This document shows, in pieces, positions 14,287 to 19,710 of a stretch of DNA of 21,347 nucleotides. Origin of the DNA: Nanohaloarchaea archaeon PL-Br10_U2g16 (GTDB taxonomy: Archaea > Nanohalarchaeota > Nanosalinia > Nanosalinales > Nanosalinaceae). A program made the position numbers and the translations under genes. The notes under the pieces were generated by a model. The model worked only from the letters and a program-made list of their open reading frames with translations. It was not told the DNA's origin and made no database searches. The stretch's first letter is position 1. Every line of letters begins with the position of its first letter. The stretch covers positions 1 through 21,347 of the forward strand of contig LKMV01000006.1 of assembly GCA_001563995.1 (NCBI GenBank). Direction: 5' to 3'.

Positions 14287-14817
14287 ATGCCAGGAGCAGT
14301 ATTTCTTGAAGGCGAAAAGATTGATCTCAGGACTATAGAAAGAGACGATTTAGAGAGAGTCAGAGATATCTTTAACAAGGAAGAAGTTTGGAGAAACCTT
14401 TCACATAATACTCCCGCAAACTATGAGCAGGAGGAGAACTGGTTCGAGGCAGAAGTAGTCGAAGGGGAAGGGGTTAACCTTGCTATATCCTATGATGAAG
14501 AACTGACCGGGGTTATTGGAATTACTCCAAAAAAGGAGGAAGGCTTGGCAGAGATAGGACTATGGATAGACCCGGAGTACCATGGAAACGGCTATGGAAC
14601 AGAGGCATCCAAACTGATGATAGATTACGCCTTCGACGAGCTTAGATACCATAAAATATTTGCAAAAGCATTGGAAGAGAACAGTGGCTCCAAGAACTTA
14701 TGGGATAACCTTGGCTTTGAGAAGGAAGCAACACTGAAGGAACAGCATTACAGAAACGGAGAGTTCGAAGATGTCTGCTTCTACGGAGTCCTGGAATATG
14801 AATGGAGGTCGGAATAG
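14287..14817 (+). CDS. GNAT-family N-acetyltransferase, RimJ/RimL-like (copy 1)
   Basis: The 176-residue protein follows the RimJ/RimL pattern (COG1670-like): an N-terminal strand with IDLRTIERDDLERVRDIFN, a beta bulge region GVIGITPKKEEGLAEIGLWI, the acetyl-CoA loop DPEYHGNGYGTEASKLMIDYAF at about 98-119, and the end LRYHKIFAKALEENSGSKNLWDNLGFEKE followed by QHYRNGEFEDVCFYGVL. Such enzymes acetylate protein N-termini or other amines; the substrate cannot be read from sequence. It is followed immediately by a paralogue sharing the same blocks. A GGAGGT element lies upstream but rather far from the ATG (about 14 bases). Confidence 0.88.
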   Translation: MPGAVFLEGEKIDLRTIERDDLERVRDIFNKEEVWRNLSHNTPANYEQEENWFEAEVVEGEGVNLAISYDEELTGVIGITPKKEEGLAEIGLWIDPEYHGNGYGTEASKLMIDYAFDELRYHKIFAKALEENSGSKNLWDNLGFEKEATLKEQHYRNGEFEDVCFYGVLEYEWRSE

Positions 14818-15341
14818 TGCCAGGAGCCATATTTTTGGAAGGTGAACGGATAAACCTAAGAACTATAGAAGAAGAGGATGTAGAGTTTATCAGAGATGAG
14901 TTTAACAATCCTGCTGTCTGGAGCGGTCTGTCACATTCGAAGCCTGGAAACCTAGAGCAGAAGAGGGAGTTTTTCGAGGATGTAATATGTGACGATGAAC
15001 AGATAGATCTTGCGATATGTAAAGAAGGGGAGATTATGGGGACCGTTGACTTGATTCCTGAAGAGGAAGGTGTATACGAGATAGGTATCTGGCTGGCTGA
15101 GAAGTTCCAATCAAAAGGATACGGCACTGAAGCGTCCGAGATGATTATAAACTACGCTTTCAATGAACTTCGGTGTCACAAGGTTACGGCAAGAGCTTAT
15201 AGCTCAAATGTTGGGTCTCAACGAGTCTGGGAGAAACTTGGATTCAAGCAGGAAGGGGTTCAGAGAAAGCAGATCTTTCGGGAAGGAAAGTTTGAAGACG
15301 CAGTACTTTACGGAGTGCTTGAAGAAGAGTGGGAAGAATAA
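14817..15341 (+). CDS. GNAT-family N-acetyltransferase, RimJ/RimL-like (copy 2)
   Basis: The GTG at 14817, which shares its first base with the stop of copy 1 (TAGTG), begins VPGAIFLEGERINLRTIEEEDV and aligns with the start of copy 1 (MPGAVFLEGEKIDLRTIERDDL). This makes it the likely start and gives 174 residues. An in-frame ATG at 14802 would add five residues inside copy 1. The acetyl-CoA loop is EKFQSKGYGTEASEMIINYAF. The C-terminal half is also parallel to copy 1 (SNVGSQRVWEKLGFKQEG, then FREGKFEDAVLYGVLEEEW). It is clearly a tandem duplicate that has diverged moderately, probably toward another substrate, and is translationally coupled to copy 1. Confidence 0.87.
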   Translation: MPGAIFLEGERINLRTIEEEDVEFIRDEFNNPAVWSGLSHSKPGNLEQKREFFEDVICDDEQIDLAICKEGEIMGTVDLIPEEEGVYEIGIWLAEKFQSKGYGTEASEMIINYAFNELRCHKVTARAYSSNVGSQRVWEKLGFKQEGVQRKQIFREGKFEDAVLYGVLEEEWEE

Positions 15342-15457
15342 ACTAATGAATATCCCTTTTCCAGTATGATGAGGTAAAGTTTCCAGTATCAAAATTAAAC
15401 TGCTATCTCTTTCCTTTTTAAGTAGCTAATAGGATTATCTCATGTAGGGCTTTGATA

Positions 15458-16639
15458 ATGTTCGGCGAGCTTAAGTACAATATATATAAGCTTTATATTT
15501 TCAAGTTTTTCAGCAGTTTTCTGTTGTTAACTCCTGTTATAGTACTTTTCTTCCAAGAAAATGGTCTAAGTATGACTGAGATAATGGTCTTACAGGCGCT
15601 TTACTCTGTAGCAATAATCTTGTTGGAGATACCTACAGGTTATCTTGCGGATTATTATAGTAGGAGAGAGGTTATGATAGCTTCTAGTTTATTTTTGACA
15701 CTGGGGATGGCTGTCTACAGTTTTGGTACTGATTTCTGGAGCTTTCTTGTAGGAGAGTCAGTTTGGGCTTTAGGAGTTGCTCTTTTCCATGGAACAGATT
15801 CTGCCATGTTTTATGATACATTAAACGATTTAGGTAGTAAAGATAAGTACCAAAGGCTTTGGGGCAAGGCCAACTCTTACAATTTGATTTCTGGTGCTGT
15901 CGCGAGTATTTTAGGAGGTCTCATAGCAGAGTATAGCCTAAGGCTTACAGTTCAAGCCATGGTTCCTATTCTGCTGTTTTTAATTCCTGTTTCAATCAGC
16001 TTGAAAGAGCCGACGAAACATAGAGAGGTTACTGATAAGCATTTTGAAGAGATTAAACAGAGTTTCCATGTATGCTTCAAACAGAAATCTGATTTAAGAT
16101 TCCTTATCTTGTATTCAGCGCTTATAGTGACTCTTACAAAGTCAGCTTACTGGATATATCAGCCTTATTTTGAAGTATCGGGATTAAACTTAGCTTACTT
16201 CGGAGCAGTGTTTGCAGCCTTTAATATAGTGGCTGCGGCCATATCTAGGTATGCACATTTAATTGAAGATAGTTTAGGTAGGAAAAACTCTCTAATCTCT
16301 CTTACAGTTCTGTCGTCCATAAGTTTCTTGATGATGGGTTATATAGTTTTCTTCTTCAGCTTTATGTTTGCATTCCTACATCAGATAGTTAGAGGATTTA
16401 GAGAACCAATAATATCGGATTACATTAACGGGTTAGTAGATAGCAGTAGACGTTCTACAGTACTTTCGATAGAACACATGGTCTCAAACTTGCTCTATGC
16501 TTTAATTGTGCCTTTTGTTGGACTTTATACTGATATATACAGTTACTCGGCTGCTATGAAGGTTTTAGCTGCTACAAGTATTTCTTTAGGTTTTCTGATG
16601 CTTTTATTGTTCTACATTTTTGGGAATAGAGGCAGCTAA
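15458..16639 (+). CDS. Major facilitator superfamily transporter
   Basis: The 393-residue protein has about 12 hydrophobic segments in two halves separated by a charged loop near residues 185-215 (SLKEPTKHREVTDKHFEEIKQSF). After the second segment comes the MFS loop signature GYLADYYSRREVMIASSLF, a form of G-x-x-x-D-x-x-x-R-[RK]. The matching loop in the second half is SLGRKNSLISL. Motif A and its half-length repeat argue for an MFS efflux or uptake carrier; the substrate is not evident. ATG 15458 is preferred over the in-frame TTG two codons earlier. An AT-rich CCTTTTTAAGT at 15413-15423 may be its TATA box. Codon use is more A/T-rich than in the ribosomal genes. Confidence 0.9.
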   Translation: MFGELKYNIYKLYIFKFFSSFLLLTPVIVLFFQENGLSMTEIMVLQALYSVAIILLEIPTGYLADYYSRREVMIASSLFLTLGMAVYSFGTDFWSFLVGESVWALGVALFHGTDSAMFYDTLNDLGSKDKYQRLWGKANSYNLISGAVASILGGLIAEYSLRLTVQAMVPILLFLIPVSISLKEPTKHREVTDKHFEEIKQSFHVCFKQKSDLRFLILYSALIVTLTKSAYWIYQPYFEVSGLNLAYFGAVFAAFNIVAAAISRYAHLIEDSLGRKNSLISLTVLSSISFLMMGYIVFFFSFMFAFLHQIVRGFREPIISDYINGLVDSSRRSTVLSIEHMVSNLLYALIVPFVGLYTDIYSYSAAMKVLAATSISLGFLMLLLFYIFGNRGS

Positions 16640-16687
16640 GTGATAGGTTTTCTCTAACTGCCTACTTTTTAATCAAAGTGCTATGAG

Positions 16688-16954
16688 TTAATTAAGATAT
16701 TCCTTGGCCCTGTCTTCAACGTTTTCAGCATAGCTGTCTATAAAGTCCACGTCCCTGTTCTCCAGCCATTTGCCTGCTTGAACACTGAAAAGAACGGATA
16801 ACGCTTCGTAGTTCTGTCTTGTTGATTTTTTCATGTCTAGATCTCTTTCTGAGCTGTAACCTCTTTCAAATACTTCAATGGCTTCTTGGTCGTCGTAATC
16901 ACACAGTTCGTTCTTTGCGTGAATGTAGCCGAAATCCGGGTCTCCCTTTGGCAC
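16688..16954 (-). CDS. Hypothetical protein, 88 aa
   Basis: Not recognised. The likely start is GTG at 16954, because an in-frame stop lies three codons upstream; the next Met in frame is near residue 41. The protein is acidic, helical and soluble, with one cysteine (residue 18) and a sequence like a small helical bundle (DDQEAIEVFERGYS, then YEALSVLFSVQAGKWLENRDVDFIDSYAENVEDRAKEYLN). The outline recalls tetratricopeptide or HEPN-type helical pairs, but no motif settles it. It stands alone, convergent with the MFS gene. Confidence 0.5.
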   Translation of the reverse strand: MPKGDPDFGYIHAKNELCDYDDQEAIEVFERGYSSERDLDMKKSTRQNYEALSVLFSVQAGKWLENRDVDFIDSYAENVEDRAKEYLN

Positions 16955-17035
16955 TGTGAATCAGAACTCCACTCACTTTTTGAGAAAACGGTAAGATGTT
17001 CCCTAACATGCGGGGGATTAATACCAAATGTGGTT

Positions 17036-17176
17036 TAGCCCCCCCAGGATTCGAACCTGGGTCAGCGGCTATCTTTGTCGAAGATCACAGATCTTCTCAG
17101 TCCCCGTTCTCCTCTCTAAGTTCGGAGAACTTGAGGTTCCAAAGGCCACTATGTTTGACCACTACACCAGGGGGCT
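17036..17176 (-). tRNA. tRNA-Gln(TTG) with a 68-base intron
   Basis: The acceptor stem pairs AGCCCCC (from 17176) with GGGGGCT, the discriminator is A (17036), and the T arm is CCAGG-TTCGAAT-CCTGG. The anticodon stem pairs GTGGC with GCCGC around the loop CTTTGGA, giving TTG. The exons are 17139-17176 and 17036-17070, with the intron at 17071-17138 after position 37. A good bulge-helix-bulge is visible: CTTTG of the loop pairs with CAAAG at the intron end, with G^AA and AT^A bulges. The intron folds as CCTC, an AA bulge, GTTCTCC/GGAGAAC (17124-17130 and 17106-17112), GGGG, then hairpin GAAGATC-tgt-GATCTTC (17080-17096). CCA is not encoded. Confidence 0.93.
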
Positions 17177-17184
17177 TTCTGTTT

Positions 17185-17234
17185 CCCTGTGTGTATCCAG
17201 CAGATTTCATATCTGCGTTCTACACCAGGGGGCT
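17185..17234 (-). other. Leader hairpin of tRNA-Gln(TTG) with an exact copy of the tRNA 5' end
   Basis: The 15 bases AGCCCCCTGGTGTAG at the tRNA 5' end (17162-17176) are repeated exactly at 17220-17234, 58 bases upstream in the transcript. The copy folds with 17185-17195 (CCCT/AGGG and GTGTA/TACAC), continuing into GCAGAT/ATCTGC (17200-17216). The same 17185-17195 arm can instead pair with the genuine tRNA 5' end. A TATA-like element at about 17268-17277 would start transcripts near 17245 and include the copy. Another at about 17232-17239 would start inside it. Confidence 0.65.
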
Positions 17235-17315
17235 ATAAGCTCTTTGGTAAGGTAAGTTAGGTACGGAATTCTTAAGAAAGCCGGAAAAATAGGAGGGAGA
17301 AGTGAGCCAGAATAC

Positions 17316-18113
17316 TTATCTGGCGAAAGCGTATTCTGCTTCTACCTCGTCTTCAGGGAAGCCATACTCTTCTAACTTGTGTTGGGCGTATTCGTCAGTC
17401 CCTGTTACTTCTTGGAGAGGGTCCTCGATATCTTCTCCTTCATTTGCTCTTTCTATCAGTGCTTCTGTTGTGCTTCCTGATTCATGTTTCAGTTGTTGTT
17501 TTAGTTCTTCTTTGATGTGGTATCTGTCCGTTACTGCTGTTGCGTGTCCTATACTCCAACCTTCTGGCATTTCTTCTTCGTCTGCTTTTTCTGTGAAGGC
17601 ATACATAGTTTCTGGAACTGTTGGTTGAACAGGGGTTCTAACAGTTTCTCCTTTGTTATTTTCAGTTTCATAGACTACTTGATCCATTCCGCTGTGTAAA
17701 CTTTCTCTTACAGCACCTTCGAATGCTGCTGTTGCTTCGTAAGCTGACTGTGCTGTGTCTTGAGCGGCCTGCTCTTCAGAAAGGTATTCTACGTCTTCAT
17801 CTTGTCCAACTACTTCTTGATAGATATCTTGTGCTCCATTCCAGTCAATTTCCATTCTGTTTCCTGCGATTTGTATGTGTTCTTGGAACTGGCTTTGTAA
17901 TCTGTCTATTTTTCCCTGACCGTTTCTGTTTAATTCTGCCCAATTTAGTGCATTTTTCTTAAGTTCATGATTAATTAAGACTTCTTTGTTATATTTGGTT
18001 TCTCCGTTTCTGTCTTCAACGAACAGATCGGATGTCTCCATATCGTGTTCTTGTTCTAGAAGAGTTTGGTTTTGGTCCTTTGATCCGAGAATCTTGTTTA
18101 CGAACTCTTTCAT
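17316..18113 (-). CDS. Hypothetical protein, 265 aa, between two tRNA-Gln genes
   Basis: Not recognised. ATG 18113 is preferred over an in-frame GTG at 18125 because a GGTGA ribosome binding site ends about 8 bases before it. The protein is acidic, Gln/Asn/Glu-rich and mostly helical, with no cysteine, no membrane segment and no signal peptide. An N-terminal helix (KEFVNKILGSKDQNQTLLEQ) leads to charged helices through about residue 150, a Thr/Pro stretch near 160-172 (TVRTPVQPTVPETM) and a C-terminal acidic helical part. It sits between tRNA-Gln(CTG) upstream and tRNA-Gln(TTG) downstream, all on the minus strand. Its Gln content is higher than its neighbours, perhaps a sign of separate origin. 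Confidence 0.65.
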   Translation of the reverse strand: MKEFVNKILGSKDQNQTLLEQEHDMETSDLFVEDRNGETKYNKEVLINHELKKNALNWAELNRNGQGKIDRLQSQFQEHIQIAGNRMEIDWNGAQDIYQEVVGQDEDVEYLSEEQAAQDTAQSAYEATAAFEGAVRESLHSGMDQVVYETENNKGETVRTPVQPTVPETMYAFTEKADEEEMPEGWSIGHATAVTDRYHIKEELKQQLKHESGSTTEALIERANEGEDIEDPLQEVTGTDEYAQHKLEEYGFPEDEVEAEYAFAR

Positions 18114-18150
18114 ATTAACGTTCACCTATATTTACTATATAGTAGTAACA

Positions 18151-18160
18151 ATTTATAAAA
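18151..18160 (-). promoter_or_regulatory. TATA box of the 265-aa gene
   Basis: The minus strand reads TTTTATAAAT, placing transcription near 18130 and leaving a leader of about 17 bases that carries the GGTGA ribosome binding site. The remaining gap to the tRNA at 18316 shows no other element I can support. Confidence 0.55.
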
Positions 18161-18315
18161 GACTTGGTTTAGGCCATGGCTCATCTAAAGATGTTTCTAT
18201 AATTGAATGCCATAAGTTTGATTATCGTCGTTATAGGTCACAAATTATCTTTTTTGGCAGCATTTTCTCGGAAAAAGTAAAGATTAAACCTGGAATTCCG
18301 CTTTCTGTATGTCTT

Positions 18316-18444
18316 TAGCCCCCACAGGATTCGAACCTGTGTCACCAGCCATTTCCGATCGCATATCCAAGATATGCTCAAACCTGCTTTCAGAGAAAGC
18401 GGGCATCCAGAAGCTGGTAGGATTGACCGCTACCATAGGGGGCT
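18316..18444 (-). tRNA. tRNA-Gln(CTG) with a 56-base intron
   Basis: The acceptor stem pairs AGCCCCC (from 18444) with GGGGGCT, the discriminator is A (18316), and the T arm is ACAGG-TTCGAAT-CCTGT. The anticodon stem pairs CCAGC with GCTGG around TTCTGG, giving CTG. The exons are 18407-18444 and 18316-18350, with the intron at 18351-18406. The bulge-helix-bulge is clear: TTCTG pairs with CGGAA (one G-U), with G^AT and AT^G bulges. The intron is divergent from the others but again has two perfect hairpins with three-base loops, GCTTTC/GAAAGC (18386-18400) and GCATATC/GATATGC (18361-18377). CCA is not encoded. Confidence 0.93.
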
Positions 18445-18469
18445 CTAAGATATTCTAAGATAGCCAACT

Positions 18470-18478
18470 ATTATAACC
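18470..18478 (-). promoter_or_regulatory. TATA box of tRNA-Gln(CTG)
   Basis: The minus strand reads GGTTATAAT 26-34 bases before the mature tRNA 5' end, implying almost no leader. This contrasts with the long leaders of the Gln(TTG) and Ser genes. Confidence 0.55.
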
Positions 18479-18519
18479 GGTAACTGTTCCAAGCTAGGGT
18501 CCTGAAAATAAGAACTCAG

Positions 18520-18699
18520 TCATTCTAGATAACTTGTAACTGTCTTACTGATGGCGTAAGCTGTGGCTCCTGTCGCAGCAACCTTTATATAGTCCTGTTT
18601 ATTCATCTTCTGTACTTCTTCAGGTATTGCTTCTTCGACCGTTCTCTCATACCAGCTTTTAGAGAGGTCATCAACCGGCTTAACTTCAAGCTCTTCCAT
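18520..18699 (-). CDS. Small hypothetical protein, 59 aa
   Basis: The frame stays open to 18930, but its upstream part runs through tRNA-like relic sequence and is low-complexity. ATG 18699, with AAATTTAAGT at about 18727-18736 as a TATA box, is the credible start. The protein begins MEELEVKPVDDLSKSWYERT, has a charged helical first half and ends with a weakly hydrophobic helix (YIKVAATGATAYAISKTVTSYLE) that could lie at a membrane or pack in a small bundle. It is not recognised. It is small but has normal codon use and a promoter, so it is probably real. Confidence 0.55.
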   Translation of the reverse strand: MEELEVKPVDDLSKSWYERTVEEAIPEEVQKMNKQDYIKVAATGATAYAISKTVTSYLE

Positions 18700-18770
18700 A
18701 ATATCATAGTTAGAAACTCTTCTACTTAAATTTTTCGCTGTTTGAAGCAGTCTGATTAAATAAAAGTAAG

Positions 18771-18854
18771 TCGCCGGAGCTGGGATCGAAAACTGCAGGC
18801 AGTTTTCTCTTTCCCCGCTCTCCTGAACCGGAGAGCTTGAGGATTTGAACCAAG
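18771..18854 (-). pseudogene. tRNA-Ser 3'-end relic interrupted by an intron-like insert
   Basis: The 16 bases at 18771-18786 (tcgccggagctgggat) are identical to the 3' end of tRNA-Ser at 19051-19066. A T-arm start (minus strand CTTGGTTCAAAT) at about 18843-18854 also matches tRNA-Ser. Between them is a stretch with the same fold as the neighbouring introns: CCTC (18839-18842), an AA bulge, GCTCTCC/GGAGAGC (18830-18836 and 18817-18823), GGGG (18813-18816), and a GAAAACTG/CAGTTTTC hairpin (18788-18807). No D arm or anticodon arm precedes it, so it is not a complete tRNA. It is read as a relic or integration scar; a split-tRNA half is a remote alternative. Confidence 0.55.
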
Positions 18855-18892
18855 AATTAGCTGAACTGAAATATCTATAATACTTAATACAA

Positions 18893-18935
18893 CGCCGGAG
18901 CTTGGATCTGAAGGAACTGCTGTCAGTCACCGACG
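18893..18935 (-). pseudogene. Second degenerate tRNA-Ser-like fragment
   Basis: The sequence cgccggagcttggat (18893-18907) is a near copy of the tRNA-Ser 3' end. The minus strand at about 18922-18931 reads GGTGACTGA, resembling tRNA-Ser positions after the acceptor (GAGTGACTGA). CGTCGG (18930-18935) can pair with CCGGCG (18893-18898). The middle of a tRNA is missing. Probably a decayed copy. Confidence 0.4.
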
Positions 18936-18954
18936 TCTACAAAGAAGTTGGTTC

Positions 18955-19052
18955 GAACTGAATTCCAAAGGAATTCAGTGGTTCCATCAACATGACCGTC
19001 TTTGACGGTCGCCCAGCAAGGCTGGGCATAGTGATCGAACTTCTAGAAGTTC
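18955..19052 (-). repeat. Array of four perfect hairpins directly after tRNA-Ser
   Basis: Four unrelated perfect stems follow the tRNA 3' end: GAACTTCTAGAAGTTC (19037-19052, abutting the tRNA), GCCCAGC/GCTGGGC (19011-19027), GACCGTC/GACGGTC (18994-19010) and CTGAATTCC/GGAATTCAG (18958-18978). The last three have three-base loops. They would form the trailer of the tRNA-Ser transcript. Confidence 0.7.
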
Positions 19053-19204
19053 GCCGGAGCTGGGATTTGAACCCAGGAGGGAGCAGATGTCCCACCGGTT
19101 GACTTGGTTAAACCTCCTGCACTTTCTCTTAATCCTCGTTCTTCCGAACAGGAAGAACTTGAGGTTCTCAAGACCGGCACCTTTAGCCACTCAGTCACTC
19201 CGGC
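19052..19204 (-). tRNA. tRNA-Ser(TGA) with a 66-base intron
   Basis: The acceptor stem pairs GCCGGAG (from 19204) with CTCCGGC, the discriminator is G (19052) as expected for archaeal serine tRNAs, and the T arm is CTGGG-TTCAAAT-CCCAG. A long variable arm (GGGA/TCCC) marks a class II tRNA. The anticodon loop is CTTGAGA, giving TGA. The exons are 19167-19204 and 19052-19100, with the intron at 19101-19166. CTTG of the loop pairs with CAAG at the intron end, with G^AA and TC^A bulges. The intron begins with the shared fold: CCTC (19161-19164), AA bulge, GTTCTTCC/GGAAGAAC (19151-19158 and 19138-19145), GAGG (19134-19137). CCA is not encoded. Confidence 0.93.
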
Positions 19205-19205
19205 A

Positions 19206-19347
19206 GTAAGGTTACGCTCTAGTCGAAAATCCTGAAATGGATTTTCTTGTATGCACAAACTGGATTTTTCCCAGTTTGGAATACATCGCAATAGAGCATT
19301 CGACATAAAGTCGAATGCACTTCAAAGTACATGTCAGTATGCGATGT
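19206..19347 (-). other. Structured leader region of tRNA-Ser
   Basis: Nested perfect stems fill the gap before tRNA-Ser. ACATCGCA (19283-19290) pairs with TGCGATGT (19340-19347), enclosing GCATTCGAC/GTCGAATGC (19296-19318). Next come TGTAT/ATACA (19248-19252 and 19281-19285) enclosing AAACTGG/CCAGTTT (19257-19277), and GAAAATCC/GGATTTTC (19225-19246). The pattern is too regular for plain spacer. I see no C/D boxes and no convincing ACA box, so it is either a long pre-tRNA leader or an unidentified small RNA. Confidence 0.5.
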
Positions 19348-19353
19348 TAGAAG

Positions 19354-19363
19354 TTTTAAATTA
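19354..19363 (-). promoter_or_regulatory. Candidate TATA box of the tRNA-Ser transcript
   Basis: The minus strand reads TTAATTTAAAA just after the YbjQ stop. Transcription would start near 19333, so the primary transcript would carry a leader of about 130 bases. No closer TATA is visible before the tRNA. Confidence 0.4.
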
Positions 19364-19379
19364 AGAGGTGGATGAAAAT

Positions 19380-19697
19380 TTAGTCTTCTAACTTTACTGC
19401 TGTTCCGTAGGCTAGTATCTCTGAACCGCCTTTAGCTATCTTGGAGGTCTGGAAACGTACGTTTACCACGGCATCAGCTCCTTTTTCCTGGGCTTGCTGT
19501 TCCATTCTTTCAAGAGCCTCTTCTCTAGCGTCTGTGAACAGTGAAGAGTAGCTTTTGAGCTCTCCTCCGAAGAAGTTTCTGACTCCTTGGGTCCAGTCAC
19601 GGAACGCGTTTTTAGCTCTTACAGTGTTCCCTTTAACTATTCCTAGATCTTCTTTAATCTTTTGTCCTTCAACTCTGTCTGTAGTTGTTATATGCAT
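19380..19697 (-). CDS. YbjQ/UPF0145 family protein
   Basis: The 105-residue protein matches the UPF0145 (YbjQ) family of small pentameric proteins sometimes called putative heavy-metal-binding. It starts with the strand ITTTDRVEGQKI, has the family pattern IVKGNTVRAKNAFRDWTQGVRNFFGGELKSYSSLFTDAREEALERM, then AQEKGADAVVNVRFQTSKIAKGGSEILAYGTAVKL. The A-x-x-x-GADAVVNVRF block is the strongest marker. The biochemical function of the family is not known to me. It follows the HD-domain gene by 13 bases with an AAGGTG ribosome binding site, so it is last in the cbf5-HD-ybjQ cluster. Confidence 0.9.
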   Translation of the reverse strand: MHITTTDRVEGQKIKEDLGIVKGNTVRAKNAFRDWTQGVRNFFGGELKSYSSLFTDAREEALERMEQQAQEKGADAVVNVRFQTSKIAKGGSEILAYGTAVKLED

Positions 19698-19710
19698 CTT
19701 TACACCTTAC

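Noticed and set aside
15342..15457. C/D box RNA before the MFS gene (ATGATGA at about 15366)
   Set aside because: No D or D' CTGA box lies at a suitable distance.
18854..18893. Circularly permuted tRNA gene made from the two relics
   Set aside because: The 3' fragment does lie upstream, but the following 38 bases lack an acceptor 5' strand, D arm and anticodon arm.
18700..18930. N-terminal 77 codons of the frame ending at 18520
   Set aside because: The extension passes through the tRNA-like relics; the TATA box before 18699 marks the credible start.
17036..19204. CRISPR array
   Set aside because: The repeated elements are tRNA parts and hairpins of varied sequence and spacing, not identical repeats with unique spacers.
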